Origin: an uncultured Bacteroidales bacterium
GTDB taxonomy: Bacteria > Bacteroidota > Bacteroidia > Bacteroidales > Bacteroidaceae
Reading direction: 5' to 3'
NCBI GenBank assembly: GCA_902802285.1
Contig: CADCLI010000003.1
Span: 1 to 35,029 of the forward strand
Length of the DNA: 35,029 bases
Below the pieces are notes generated by a model that saw only the letters and a program-made list of their open reading frames with translations, was not told the origin of the DNA and ran no database searches. Of the stretch, positions 11,507 through 20,858 are shown piece by piece. The position numbers and the translations under genes are program-made. Within the stretch, counting starts at the first letter, position 1; each line of letters starts with the position of its first letter.

Positions 11507-12781
11507 TCAGAAACAGAAATTGAAACGGGCTCCCAACACGAATGAGCGCCACACTTTATCATAATAGTCAAGGCCGCCATGAACTGATACGCTGGAGAAC
11601 GATGATGTCCTGATTGTAAGGCCAAGGTTGCCATAGCAGTGCATGCCTGCGGGTATGGTCCATTCCAGCGGATTGCCCTGCGCCGGGTCAGCAAAGAAGC
11701 TGTAGCTGTTGGCACGGGGTGAATAACCCGCCAAGGCCTGGCCGTTGACCATAATCCTTTCAAATACAGGAATGTCTATGTCCATACCGGCAGCTAACGT
11801 ATAAACATCGGCAACGCTTCCTTCCGGGGCCAGGTATATGTCATCACTGCCGGTCCATTTCATCTGGGTGAGCCCGGCACGCAGCGTGGGCCCTATATAC
11901 CATGGCATCCATGATGCGTCAATGCCGATAGAACAGGCGGGTTTGGCATCCGGATTCCCGTATCCGCCCGATGTAAACACATCGGCCCCTATGCTGTAGT
12001 CCGAGTAGAGCGAGAATTTCCATTCCGGCATATCACCGGTATAGGGAGCTACGACAGGTTTGCTCAGGTCATGCTCACCAAACAGGATGTCCGTCAGCCC
12101 ATAGGCAACCTCTGTCGAGAATATTCCTACTGCGGCACCGGCCATCACATCCGAGCACCAGTGCCTGTTGGCTATGACGCGGAATATCCCGGTGGTTGCG
12201 GCTATGCCGTATCCGCCCACGCTTATCCAGGGACTCATCGTCTCGCCATACTCCTTATGGAGCATATGGGCGCACATGAACGCGGTGGCGGTGTGTCCCG
12301 ACGGGTAAGAGTTGTTGGCTCTGCCGTCCGGACGCTCCCTTCTGAGAGTGTATTTCAACGCATTGGTGATACCGGCCTGAATGGCCACTGCAGCGCCGTC
12401 GGCCGTAATCATACGGGGCCAGTCGCTGCGTCCTTTTACTCCGGCAGCCTTAAGCAGAAGCATTATACCTGCCGGTGAATATTGAAGTATATTGGCCGAT
12501 TGTAATGCCGGCTGTGTTATTCCGCCCAGTTTAATGATGCGTTTGTCCAGATAGTTGTCATTATAGAGTATGCTGGTTGAGAGCAGTCCCAGCGGCAAAA
12601 GTGTCCGCTCAATGAACCGGTCGGGCCTGTATGCCATGCTGGCAGTGTCGCGCCCCAGCGAAAAGTTGAGTTGATAATCAATCTCATTAAGCGGCTTATA
12701 AGGCTTGAAGGGGTTGATGGAGGCTCTGATCCCCGTAAAGGTGAACAGTATGACGGCTGATATGAGCAGTGATTTGTTCAT
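11507..12781 (-). CDS. PAP2-family phosphatase with C-terminal outer-membrane barrel-like domain
   Basis: A 424-residue secreted protein. A signal peptide occupies about 1-20. The PAP2 acid phosphatase domain carries all three signature motifs: KX6RP (Lys143 to Pro151), PSGH (160-163) and RX5HX3D (Arg201, His207, Asp211). From about residue 250 to the end, short alternating hydrophobic strands and a final phenylalanine (GARFNFCF) look like an outer-membrane beta-barrel. The combination suggests a phosphatase acting at the outer membrane on a lipid phosphate such as lipid A or an isoprenoid or phospholipid phosphate. The neighbouring LpxL-like acyltransferase supports a lipid A role, but this is inference. 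The ATG overlaps the preceding stop (ATGA). Confidence 0.82.
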   Translation of the reverse strand: MNKSLLISAVILFTFTGIRASINPFKPYKPLNEIDYQLNFSLGRDTASMAYRPDRFIERTLLPLGLLSTSILYNDNYLDKRIIKLGGITQPALQSANILQYSPAGIMLLLKAAGVKGRSDWPRMITADGAAVAIQAGITNALKYTLRRERPDGRANNSYPSGHTATAFMCAHMLHKEYGETMSPWISVGGYGIAATTGIFRVIANRHWCSDVMAGAAVGIFSTEVAYGLTDILFGEHDLSKPVVAPYTGDMPEWKFSLYSDYSIGADVFTSGGYGNPDAKPACSIGIDASWMPWYIGPTLRAGLTQMKWTGSDDIYLAPEGSVADVYTLAAGMDIDIPVFERIMVNGQALAGYSPRANSYSFFADPAQGNPLEWTIPAGMHCYGNLGLTIRTSSFSSVSVHGGLDYYDKVWRSFVLGARFNFCF

Positions 12782-13824
12782 CGGCGGTTATAGAAGTGCT
12801 TTCTTGCGCCCAGAGTGCACCTGACCGTTATGAGCTGCTGGTTATGGACCGGGGTATCGGGCGTAAAATGGAGATTCCAGCGGAATCCCAACTGCACGTT
12901 CTTATCGGCTACGAACATTACACCCAGCTCTGTCTTGTTGTAGAAGGTATGATTGTAGAAAGGATCGCTGCGATGGAAAGTGAGTCCCGCCTCCGGGTCA
13001 TCCAGGAAAGGTTGCTGGCTCTCTCCCGTGTATACAGTGCTTTTGATGTCAAACATACGCCAGCCCAGTTGTATGTCACCCAGAAATCCGGTGGGGCTGT
13101 GCCAGCGGCCGTCCTTACGGCAACGTACAAGCGAACAGAGTACGCCTGCATCTGTCTTCAGCCATAAGCCTGCTCCGGGATTGAGCCTGAGGGTGAGATA
13201 CGGGTTCAGTTGGAACTTTTCATAGATATAGTGGCCTGGTTCTTTAGGCTTGGCAAAATGCGTCATGGCCGTAAACCAGCCTGCTCCCAACAACCTGTTA
13301 CCTACATATCCGTCCCATACTATACGGAAAGCCTCCCTGTCGGTCTCAGTCTGCCGGCTGAACCAGTTGCAGTAGAGCTCGGTCTGCCATCTCTCTCCAT
13401 AATACTGTATCAGTGTGCCGCCTATGGTAGGCTCAAAGAATGCGATTGAATCATACAGGAAAGCATCGGGCAACTGACGCTGAAGGTTGTGCCGCGGTAT
13501 GGAGCCGAAGTATGTAACCCAGTTATCACCGCCATATCTGTAGTAAAGGATAATATCCGGGGCTATAGTGTCCCTGGAGCCGAATTCCCATATCTTGGAG
13601 AAACCCGCCACGAGTGTATGGTCGCAATTCCCGATAGGGTAATCAATGCCCATCTCCGGCATGACGCGCATTCCGTATATGGTCTGGGGCTGCATGTCGT
13701 TCTTGTACTCGCGGTTGTCAAACAGACCGTCAAAGTTGATGTCTGCGCGCAGCCGCTGTCCGAAAGCGGGCAGACACAATACGGAAAACGCAAGTACAGC
13801 TGTAAATACGGCCTTACGGTTCAT
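12778..13824 (-). CDS. Outer-membrane beta-barrel protein of unknown function
   Basis: A 348-residue protein that I do not recognise as a named family. The N-terminus (MNRKAVFTAVLAFSVLCLP...FGQ) is a signal peptide ending near residue 23. The rest has alternating amphipathic strands rich in Tyr, Trp, Phe and Gly and ends in strands consistent with a barrel of roughly 14-16 strands, so an outer-membrane location is likely. The frame extends to a TTG at 13857 and contains an ATG at 13848; I chose the ATG at 13822-13824 because it directly begins the signal peptide and leaves a short leader after the -7 box at 13855-13862. It is first in the operon with the PAP2-barrel and acyltransferase genes. 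Confidence 0.75.
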   Translation of the reverse strand: MNRKAVFTAVLAFSVLCLPAFGQRLRADINFDGLFDNREYKNDMQPQTIYGMRVMPEMGIDYPIGNCDHTLVAGFSKIWEFGSRDTIAPDIILYYRYGGDNWVTYFGSIPRHNLQRQLPDAFLYDSIAFFEPTIGGTLIQYYGERWQTELYCNWFSRQTETDREAFRIVWDGYVGNRLLGAGWFTAMTHFAKPKEPGHYIYEKFQLNPYLTLRLNPGAGLWLKTDAGVLCSLVRCRKDGRWHSPTGFLGDIQLGWRMFDIKSTVYTGESQQPFLDDPEAGLTFHRSDPFYNHTFYNKTELGVMFVADKNVQLGFRWNLHFTPDTPVHNQQLITVRCTLGARKHFYNRR

Positions 13825-13854
13825 CAGTCTGAAAAAACTTATCAACATATTGCG

Positions 13855-13862
13855 CAAAGTTA
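13855..13862 (-). promoter_or_regulatory. -7 box for the barrel-PAP2-acyltransferase operon
   Basis: The minus strand reads TAACTTTG, an exact TAnnTTTG match, 30 bp before the chosen start codon. No clear -33 element is seen. Confidence 0.5.
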
Positions 13863-13907
13863 CCTATTTATAACACATTTCCCGTTTTTTGGGCCGTATA
13901 AAATTCA

Positions 13908-13915
13908 TACCTTTG
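13908..13915 (+). promoter_or_regulatory. -7 box for the ABC exporter
   Basis: TACCTTTG matches TAnnTTTG, 25 bp before the start codon. A TTG at 13889-13891 sits only 16 bp upstream, which is shorter than usual. The two divergent boxes are 45 bp apart. Confidence 0.48.
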
Positions 13916-13940
13916 CATATCAATCGTTTGTAAAGGCCGG

Positions 13941-15782
13941 ATGAAAGAACTGTTTGCTTTCCTGAGACGCTTTGTCAAGCCATATCGCCGCAATCTTGCC
14001 GGCAGTGTGGCCTATAATCTGCTTTCGGCTCTGCTCAACGTATTCTCTTTTGCGCTTATAGTGCCCATCCTGAGGATACTGTTCAAGATCAATACCGACG
14101 TGTATGAGTATACGCCGCTCTCCCAGACCGATAACCTTAAGGATGCGGTATCGGCGCTGAAGGACGATTTCTTCTATAAAGTATCGGAGTTTGTCGATAC
14201 ATACGGTGAGTCCAAGACCTTGCTCATACTGGGTATCGTACTGATTGTCATGACATTCTTCAAGACTGCCTGCTATTTCGGGTCATCGGCCGTGATGGTC
14301 CCGTTAAGGAACGGAATAGTGCGTGACATAAGGATTCAGATTTATGACAAGATACTGAGCCTGCCCATGAGTTTCTTCTCAAAAGAGCGCAAGGGCGATA
14401 TCATAACCCGCATGAGCGGCGATGTGTCGGAGATAGAGAATTCAATTGCCCAATCGCTGGACATGCTCATCAAGAATCCTATCCTGATAATCGTCTACGT
14501 GGGCACCCTGATAGCCATAAGCTGGCAGATGACCATCTTCACCATCGTGGTAGGGCCGCTCATTATCTGGATAATCGGCAGCATCGGCCGTAAACTCAAG
14601 GCCCGCTCGCTTGTGGCACAGTCATTTTGGAGCGAGACCATGTCAGAACTTGAGGAGACGCTGGGAGGACTGCGTGTAATCAAGGCTTTCCTGGCAGAGA
14701 AAAAGATGTCCGACCGGTTTGGCCGCAGCAGCGAACAACTGCGCAGGGCATCCAACAGGGTGCATCTTCGCCAGGCCCTGGCCCATCCCGTAAGCGAGTT
14801 CCTGGGTACCGCGCTTATCGTACTGGTACTCTGGTACGGCGGTAAACTTATTCTCAACAATAACGCCACCATCGATGCGTCGGCATTCATCTATTACCTG
14901 ACTATCCTCTATAGTGTGATTAATCCTATCAAGGACCTTTCAAAGGCTGGTTACGCAATCCCCAAGGGTATGGCTTCCGTGGAGCGTATAGACAAGATAC
15001 TGCTTGCCGACAACAATATAACAGACGTTCAGAATCCTGTTGAGATTGCTGAATTCAAGGATGAGATAAGGGACAGCGGTGTCTCTTTCTCCTATGAGGA
15101 GGGACGTGAGGTGCTGCATGACATAGACCTGACCATTCCGCGCGGCAAGACCATTGCGCTGGTAGGCCAGTCTGGCTCCGGCAAATCCACTATGGTGGAC
15201 CTGCTGCCCCGTTTCTACGATGTATCGAGCGGCTCTATCACCATCGACGGGACCGACATCCGCAACATATCGCTAAAGTCACTGCGCAGCCTGATGGGCA
15301 ATGTCAACCAGGAGGCCATACTATTTAATGACACCTTCTACAACAACATAACCTTCGGCGTAAAGAACGCCACCCGTGAGCAGGTCATTGCGGCAGCCAG
15401 GATAGCCAATGCCCATGATTTCATAATGGAGTCCGAGAACGGCTACGATACCAACATCGGAGACCGCGGATGTCTGCTTTCAGGCGGCCAGCGCCAGCGA
15501 ATCAGCATTGCCCGTGCCATACTCAAGAACCCGCCCATACTTATTCTGGATGAGGCTACCAGCGCTCTTGATACTGAGTCCGAGCGTCTGGTGCAGGAGG
15601 CTCTTGAGCGTCTTATGAAAGACCGCACAACAATAGCCATTGCACACAGGCTCTCAACCATCAAAAATGCCGATGAGATATGTGTCCTGCATGAGGGAAA
15701 GATTGTGGAACGCGGCACTCATGAGGAACTTATAGCCTTAGACGGCTATTACAAGAGGCTTCATGACATGCAGCAATTGTAA
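13941..15782 (+). CDS. MsbA-type ABC transporter, fused permease and ATPase
   Basis: A 613-residue half-transporter that would work as a homodimer in the inner membrane. Six membrane helices fall within about residues 20-330. The ATPase domain follows, with Walker A GQSGSGKST at 409-417, the signature LSGGQ at 513-517, Walker B ILILDEATS with Asp537-Glu538, and the switch His in AIAHRLST near 575. The fold matches lipid A and multidrug exporters. The divergent neighbours are an outer-membrane barrel, a PAP2 phosphatase and a lipid A-type acyltransferase, which makes lipid A or lipid export a reasonable guess, but the substrate cannot be read from sequence. purT follows 22 bp downstream, probably on the same transcript. 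Confidence 0.88.
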   Translation: MKELFAFLRRFVKPYRRNLAGSVAYNLLSALLNVFSFALIVPILRILFKINTDVYEYTPLSQTDNLKDAVSALKDDFFYKVSEFVDTYGESKTLLILGIVLIVMTFFKTACYFGSSAVMVPLRNGIVRDIRIQIYDKILSLPMSFFSKERKGDIITRMSGDVSEIENSIAQSLDMLIKNPILIIVYVGTLIAISWQMTIFTIVVGPLIIWIIGSIGRKLKARSLVAQSFWSETMSELEETLGGLRVIKAFLAEKKMSDRFGRSSEQLRRASNRVHLRQALAHPVSEFLGTALIVLVLWYGGKLILNNNATIDASAFIYYLTILYSVINPIKDLSKAGYAIPKGMASVERIDKILLADNNITDVQNPVEIAEFKDEIRDSGVSFSYEEGREVLHDIDLTIPRGKTIALVGQSGSGKSTMVDLLPRFYDVSSGSITIDGTDIRNISLKSLRSLMGNVNQEAILFNDTFYNNITFGVKNATREQVIAAARIANAHDFIMESENGYDTNIGDRGCLLSGGQRQRISIARAILKNPPILILDEATSALDTESERLVQEALERLMKDRTTIAIAHRLSTIKNADEICVLHEGKIVERGTHEELIALDGYYKRLHDMQQL

Positions 15783-15804
15783 GTATTTTTAATCAATATA
15801 GAAA

Positions 15805-16989
15805 ATGGTAAAGATAGGTACTCCGCTCACCAAGGTAGCCAAGAAGGCCCTTCTGTGCGGCTCAGGAGAACTGGGAAAGGAGGTTGCAATTGAGTTGCAG
15901 CGTTACGGAGTTGAGGTCGTAGCACTCGACCGTTACGAGAACGCCCCTGCCATGCAGGTGGCTCACCGCAGTTACGTTCTGTCAATGCTTGACGGTGCAC
16001 GTCTGCGCGAGATTATTGAAAAGGAGAAACCGGATATGATCATTCCGGAGGTAGAGGCCATTGCTACACCTGAACTGGTAAAGCTGGAGAAGGAAGGTTA
16101 TAATGTTATTCCTACCGCCAATGCCACATTCCTTACTATGAACCGCAAGGGCATACGCCAGCTGGCTCACGAGACACTGGGCCTGCCTACTTCAAACTAT
16201 CGCTTTGCAGCCACACGTCAGGAGTTCGATGCTGCCATCAAGGAAATCGGCACTCCCTGCGTGGTTAAGCCTATCATGAGTTCATCGGGTCACGGACAGA
16301 GTGTCTGCAAGCGCCCTGAGGATGCCGACAACTCATGGAAGATTGCCCAGGAGGGCGGCCGTGCCGGTGGCGGCGAGGTTATAGTAGAGGGATTTGTCAA
16401 GTTTGATTATGAGATAACCCTTCTTACCGTACGTCACAGTGGCGGAACCACATTCCTCAACCCCATCGGTCATCATCAGGTAGACGGCGATTACCGTGAG
16501 TCATGGCAGGCTCAGCCCATGAGCGACAAGGCTCTGGCTCAGGCTCAGGATATTGCCAAGAAGATTACCGACGCCCTGGGCGGTTACGGTATTTTCGGTG
16601 TAGAGATGTTTGTCTGCGGAGACAACGTGCTGTTCAGCGAGGTTTCGCCCCGTCCGCATGATACCGGCATGGTCACAATGATATCCCAGGACCTGTCAGA
16701 GTTTGCACTGCATGCACGTGCCGTGCTGGGTCTGCCTATCCCCAAGATCAACTTCTTTGGCCCCAGCGCGTCAAAGGCTATTGTGGTTGAGGGCGATACC
16801 GATATGATTGAGTTTGAGAATGTGGACGAGATTCTTGCCGAGCCCGATGTACAGGTTCGTTTCTTCGGCAAGCCGTTCATAAAGGGTCATCGCCGTATGG
16901 GTGTTATCCTGGCCCGTGCAGAGAGTGTGGAGAAAGCTCTGGAGAAAGTGGAGCGCGCCTACGCCAAGCTGAAGGTCAAGGTTTACTGA
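15805..16989 (+). CDS. purT: Formate-dependent phosphoribosylglycinamide formyltransferase 2
   Basis: A 394-residue ATP-grasp enzyme that formylates glycinamide ribonucleotide using ATP and formate, the folate-independent version of step 3 of purine synthesis. The N-terminal nucleotide-binding region ([20 protein letters not shown], about 17-36) and the central ATP-grasp domain are full length. The substrate-binding residues [10 protein letters not shown] (about 75-84) and the metal-binding [10 protein letters not shown] motif (about 277-286) are present. It sits 22 bp after the ABC exporter gene. Its last 14 bp overlap the 3' end of the convergent LTA-synthase gene, leaving no room for an ordinary terminator between them. 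Confidence 0.95.
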   Translation: MVKIGTPLTKVAKKALLCGSGELGKEVAIELQRYGVEVVALDRYENAPAMQVAHRSYVLSMLDGARLREIIEKEKPDMIIPEVEAIATPELVKLEKEGYNVIPTANATFLTMNRKGIRQLAHETLGLPTSNYRFAATRQEFDAAIKEIGTPCVVKPIMSSSGHGQSVCKRPEDADNSWKIAQEGGRAGGGEVIVEGFVKFDYEITLLTVRHSGGTTFLNPIGHHQVDGDYRESWQAQPMSDKALAQAQDIAKKITDALGGYGIFGVEMFVCGDNVLFSEVSPRPHDTGMVTMISQDLSEFALHARAVLGLPIPKINFFGPSASKAIVVEGDTDMIEFENVDEILAEPDVQVRFFGKPFIKGHRRMGVILARAESVEKALEKVERAYAKLKVKVY

Positions 16990-18940
16990 TAACCAGATCT
17001 TTGACAGTCATGTGCTCAAGGTACTGTTGGATCAGTGCCTTGAGTTCTTTTATCATCTCTTCTTCTACAGCCGGCTCTGAACCTTTAAGGTTCTGTTTGA
17101 GGGCAGGGTCATTTTTGTAGGCATAAAGACCGGATTGCTGCTCCCCGTCAAATTTTATCATCCAGTCACCTTTGTAGTACATATACATGCCGTTCAGGTA
17201 ATTGGCGTTCCAGGTATCCTCATCGGCAGTGGCAAACAGGTTCTGGCCAAAACTGATGAACGGGCGGTCATATCCCAGATAACCCATTATGGTGGGCAGG
17301 ATATCCGACTGTTGAGCCAGGCAATCCCTATGTCCGGCTATCTGCCCGGACGGATCATAGAATATTATGGGTATCCTGAACTTACCGTACTCTGACTGAT
17401 AATCGGGGTGTTCCGACTGGTTGGTATGGTCGGCGGTCAGGACAAACAGCGTATTGTTGAACCAGGGTTCCTGGCTGGCCTTCTCAAAGAACAGACGCAG
17501 GGCGTTGTCCGAGTAGCGGATGCAGCGGTACATCTCCAGATTGGGCTCTTCGGGGTAGATATCCTTGTACCTGTCAGGGATATTGAAAGGATGGTGCGAT
17601 GAAGCTGTAAAGACTGTCGATACGAACGGCTGGTTGAATGTTCCCAGCTTGGCACACATGAACTGCAGGAATTCCTCATCCCAGATGGCCCATACCCCGT
17701 CAAACATGGCGTGACCGCCAAACCGGGGATCGGCATCAAACTCATCCATCCCGAAATAGTCCTTGTAGCCGATGGCCCTGGAGTAGGACTGGAAACCCAT
17801 TGACTGGTTGTCGGCACCGTGGAAGAATGCGGAGTAATAACCTTTGCTGTCCAGCTCTTCGGCCAGTCCGGAGACCTGTTTTGACATCATCGTCGTGGTA
17901 AGCACAAAGTGATCCTTGAGCATAGGGATTCCGGAGAGCACGGAGGGCGGGGCGTCAATGCTCTTCCTGCCGTTGGCCATTGAATACTCAAATGTAAGGC
18001 TTTTTTCCATCAGGGAATCCAGGAACGGAGTACAGTCATGAATGCCTTCAAGTCCGCGGTTCATGTAGCCTATGTACTCCCCGCCAAAGCTTTCCAGTAT
18101 CATCACCACAACGTTCTTGGGTTTGAAAACGGCGGTGGTATCAGGGTAGATTACAGGAGAGTATATCTGTTCAAGCTCCTCCTGGCCGAAATATTGAGGC
18201 ACCTCAATCTTTACCCTGCCTGCAGTACGAATGGCACAGAACGGGGTGTTCAGTATTGCAGCGGCATCGGCCGGCCGGTCAGCATACTGGTAGGCGTTGC
18301 TCATCGTTATGGGCCTTATGCTGGTGGATATGCCTCCGCGAATGCCTACCACACTCACAAAAATGCATAACAACAGGCAACATGTCTTGATCAGGTAATA
18401 GACTCCAAGGCTTTTATATCTGACCACATCGGGCACTCTAATCAATTTGCAAAGAGCCCATGTCATTATAATGAACAGAAGTACCAGATACCAGTTATCG
18501 AGCACGGATTCAAGGAAAATGGACAATAACTGACCTCCGCTCTCGTTCTTGAATTCGGTAAATACATTGAGTGTGCTGCGGCATCCTGTAAACGGGAAAT
18601 AGACCGTGTCAATCAGATTGGCGGCAATACCGGCCGAAACAAAGACCACAAGGATTACCTTTACCGTCTTGTAATATGCGGGATTCTCCTTGAAGTGCAG
18701 GGGGAACATTGTGAGAATCATGTAGAGGGCGGTCAGATACATGATTCCGGCTGTATCGAACTTCAATGCTCCGCGCAACATATTCCATAGCAAAGGTGCG
18801 TTGAGATTGTCCCGGTACACATCCCAGTTGTACCACATGAATACTATGCGGCAGACCATGAACATGACATATATGACCAGAAGATTCAGGATGACGGTCA
18901 TGAACGGCGTCCTGAGCAGCGAAGGTCTGTCCTGTGTCAT
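16976..18940 (-). CDS. LTA synthase / sulfatase-fold transferase (paralogue 2)
   Basis: A 654-residue inner-membrane enzyme with five or so N-terminal helices (about 10-215) and a periplasmic sulfatase-fold domain (about 275-590). The metal-binding [10 protein letters not shown], the candidate nucleophile Ser327 in [10 protein letters not shown] and the [11 protein letters not shown] motif are visible. It uses Ser where the first paralogue in this window has Thr, suggesting a different subfamily and perhaps acceptor. Members transfer head groups from phospholipids to periplasmic or surface glycans. It is the third gene of a minus operon after the SIS isomerase and the PfkB kinase, starting 9 bp after the kinase stop. 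The start ATG is at 18938-18940. Confidence 0.85.
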   Translation of the reverse strand: MTQDRPSLLRTPFMTVILNLLVIYVMFMVCRIVFMWYNWDVYRDNLNAPLLWNMLRGALKFDTAGIMYLTALYMILTMFPLHFKENPAYYKTVKVILVVFVSAGIAANLIDTVYFPFTGCRSTLNVFTEFKNESGGQLLSIFLESVLDNWYLVLLFIIMTWALCKLIRVPDVVRYKSLGVYYLIKTCCLLLCIFVSVVGIRGGISTSIRPITMSNAYQYADRPADAAAILNTPFCAIRTAGRVKIEVPQYFGQEELEQIYSPVIYPDTTAVFKPKNVVVMILESFGGEYIGYMNRGLEGIHDCTPFLDSLMEKSLTFEYSMANGRKSIDAPPSVLSGIPMLKDHFVLTTTMMSKQVSGLAEELDSKGYYSAFFHGADNQSMGFQSYSRAIGYKDYFGMDEFDADPRFGGHAMFDGVWAIWDEEFLQFMCAKLGTFNQPFVSTVFTASSHHPFNIPDRYKDIYPEEPNLEMYRCIRYSDNALRLFFEKASQEPWFNNTLFVLTADHTNQSEHPDYQSEYGKFRIPIIFYDPSGQIAGHRDCLAQQSDILPTIMGYLGYDRPFISFGQNLFATADEDTWNANYLNGMYMYYKGDWMIKFDGEQQSGLYAYKNDPALKQNLKGSEPAVEEEMIKELKALIQQYLEHMTVKDLVISKP

Positions 18941-18949
18941 GGATGGGTG

Positions 18950-19873
18950 TTATTTGGATTTGAGACTCTGCGCATAATCCTTGCTGATGTAGTTCTCAGT
19001 GCTCATGCAGGCATCGGACGCGAATTCTATTCCGTATTCAATCAGTCTGCTCCAATCATCCCGGGTCAGCCTGTCCAGATTTTTACGGCGGATGTTCTCC
19101 CTGACAAATCCGTAAATCATTCCGGCATTGAAGTTATCGCCTGCACCGATGGTGCTTACCGGAACGATAGTGCGTGAGGAGAATGTATACTGCTGCCCGT
19201 GGTCTATTACAGTAACTCCATCCCGGCCTCTGGTGCAGATAAGGATAGGACAGTATCCTGAAGTCTCGGAATAGGTCTTGCGGCAGTCGTCATACCCGAA
19301 CACGTTTATGAAATCCTCATGGCTTCCGCGGACTATGTCAGCCAGTGCAAAGTTCTCTCTGAAAGTCTCTTTAAGGCTCTCAACCTCATGAGCGTGGTTA
19401 TCCCTGAAGTTGAGGTCATAATATAGCAGTGCGCCCTGATCCTTGGCATACTGAAGGAAAGGTTTTACCTTGTCCCTGAGCACGGGATTGAGCGCAAAAT
19501 ATGCCCCGAAAGCAACGATATCGTTCTCCCCGATCAGAGGCATCTCAAAGTCCAGGCGGTTATTGGGATAATCCTTATAGAAACTGTAATGGGCGTCATT
19601 GTTCTCATCCAGATATGCCAGTGAGATGGCGGTTTTCTTGCCCTTATAGCAGGAGACGTAATCGGTGTTGATACCGTTTTCCTGCATGAAACCCAATATA
19701 TACTGACCCACCTGGTCCGAACCGATTTCAGTTATGAAAGTGCTGTTGATACCGGCTCGTCCCAAAGAAATCAGTCCGTTGAATACAGAGCCGCCAGGCA
19801 CTGCCGCAACAGGCTGGTTGTTTCGGAACAGTATATCGTAAATGGTCTCTCCGATGCCGAAAATGTTTCTCAT
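18950..19873 (-). CDS. PfkB-family carbohydrate kinase
   Basis: A 307-residue ribokinase-fold sugar kinase. The N-terminal substrate motif is PGGSVFNG (26-33). The C-terminal PfkB signature is TIGAGDNFNAG (241-251), with catalytic base Asp246. The family phosphorylates fructose, ribose, tagatose-6-phosphate and similar sugars; this sequence looks closest to fructokinases, but the substrate is not certain. Its ATG overlaps the stop of the upstream SIS-domain gene (ATGA), so a kinase-isomerase pair acting on related sugar phosphates is plausible. The LTA-synthase-family gene follows 9 bp downstream. Confidence 0.85.
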   Translation of the reverse strand: MRNIFGIGETIYDILFRNNQPVAAVPGGSVFNGLISLGRAGINSTFITEIGSDQVGQYILGFMQENGINTDYVSCYKGKKTAISLAYLDENNDAHYSFYKDYPNNRLDFEMPLIGENDIVAFGAYFALNPVLRDKVKPFLQYAKDQGALLYYDLNFRDNHAHEVESLKETFRENFALADIVRGSHEDFINVFGYDDCRKTYSETSGYCPILICTRGRDGVTVIDHGQQYTFSSRTIVPVSTIGAGDNFNAGMIYGFVRENIRRKNLDRLTRDDWSRLIEYGIEFASDACMSTENYISKDYAQSLKSK

Positions 19874-20469
19874 AACAGCTTTTTGGAGCGCATTCCAAGA
19901 TAACCTCCGTGATGACGCTTGTTGTAATCCTCGACTGTAAAACCGATTCTCTTCATGGTCTCAACCACCAGAGCATCGCCTATTACGTTCATCACTGTTG
20001 TGCTTGTGGTGGGGGCCAGACCCAATGCGCAGACCTCATCCGGGTGTCCGGTACAAAGAACCACATCGGCCTGGCGTGCCAACTGACTGTCGGCGTTACC
20101 TGTAACGACAATGAACTTGAGTGTGGGGTCAAGGGTGCGGCTCAGTTCCATGAGCTCCAGTATTTCACGTGTCTTGCCGGAGTTGGATACCAGCAGGAAC
20201 AGGTCGTTTTTCTGAAGGATACCCAAATCACCATGCTGTGCCTCGCTGGGATGGAGAAATATTGACGGAGTACCGGTAGAGCTGAAAGTCGTAGCCATGT
20301 TCATGGCTATCTGCCCGGCTTTACCCATACCGCTGGTAATTAATTTTCCGTTAAGCTCATGAACGTGATGAACTATCAGATTCACAGCTTTTTCATATTC
20401 ATCGCCTATAGGAATGTTCAGAATAGCCTGAGACTCCCTGCTGACGATGTCTTTAACCGATTCAATCAT
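19870..20469 (-). CDS. SIS-domain sugar-phosphate isomerase, single-domain KdsD/KpsF-like
   Basis: A 199-residue protein made of one SIS domain with no CBS pair, shorter than E. coli KdsD (about 328 residues). SGMGKAG (46-52) and SNSGKT (95-100) form the phosphosugar site, and SEAQHGDLG contains His79 at the position typical of arabinose-5-phosphate isomerases. The likely reaction is interconversion of ribulose 5-phosphate and arabinose 5-phosphate, the first step to Kdo for lipid A. Single-domain enzymes of this type are known from Bacteroides fragilis. The frame is open to 20535, but the ATG at 20467-20469 follows a -7 box at 20503-20510. It leads the operon with the PfkB kinase and the second LTA-synthase-family gene. 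Confidence 0.75.
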   Translation of the reverse strand: MIESVKDIVSRESQAILNIPIGDEYEKAVNLIVHHVHELNGKLITSGMGKAGQIAMNMATTFSSTGTPSIFLHPSEAQHGDLGILQKNDLFLLVSNSGKTREILELMELSRTLDPTLKFIVVTGNADSQLARQADVVLCTGHPDEVCALGLAPTTSTTVMNVIGDALVVETMKRIGFTVEDYNKRHHGGYLGMRSKKLL

Positions 20470-20502
20470 TGCTTTGTCCAATGAAGATTCATTTTGAATT
20501 CG

Positions 20503-20510
20503 CAAATATA
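20503..20510 (-). promoter_or_regulatory. -7 box for the SIS-PfkB-LTA synthase operon
   Basis: The minus strand reads TATATTTG, an exact TAnnTTTG match, 33 bp before the chosen start codon. A TTTG 23 bp further upstream is a little far for a -33 element. Confidence 0.5.
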
Positions 20511-20592
20511 CTAAATTTTTATACAAGAGTCCCACAAATCCAAAGGATTCTGTCTGCCCGAAACTTTTTAGTGCATCTGTATTGGAAGCACC

Positions 20593-20827
20593 GCCGGACT
20601 ATCCCCTTTGGGGACGCAACGTTCCGTGGCTACGCTGCGCGTAGCCCAGCCTTGTTTTATTTTGCTACGCAAAAGGCCTCCCCTACGGACCCTAAACGGC
20701 AAACTCCTCCATCTTAGCCACCTTACGGTGTCTAATCGTCGTCAGACAAGTGCCGTTCTTAACGGGATCCTCCGGGGGGCTTCGCTTACGCCACTGCACT
20801 GATGGTCCCCAAAGGGGATAGTCCGGC
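20593..20827. repeat. Palindromic intergenic element 1 with 23-bp perfect terminal inverted repeats
   Basis: Positions 20593-20615 and 20805-20827 are perfect 23-bp inverted copies enclosing 189 bp. Each arm is itself a small palindrome (TCCCC-TTT-GGGGA). The interior holds further hairpins: GGCTACGC-TGC-GCGTAGCC (20628-20646), TTTTGC-TAC-GCAAAA (20660-20674), CACC-TTAC-GGTG and CCGTT-CTT-AACGG. The only open frames are low-complexity and I do not believe them. The layout suits a MITE or a dispersed structured repeat; no transposase gene is present. Together with element 2 it fills most of the 628-bp gap between the SIS-domain gene and pnp. Confidence 0.75.
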
Positions 20828-20858
20828 TACTGCAAATGTCAAAGTTTCCAGTTGCACA

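Noticed and set aside
11505..11552. Longer acyltransferase start at 11552
   Set aside because: It would overlap the PAP2 gene by 46 bp and lacks family-like sequence before MAKF.
20469..20802. Open frames inside the palindromic elements (for example plus-strand frames at 20608 and 20469)
   Set aside because: Low-complexity translations arising from inverted repeats, no start context, no recognisable domain.
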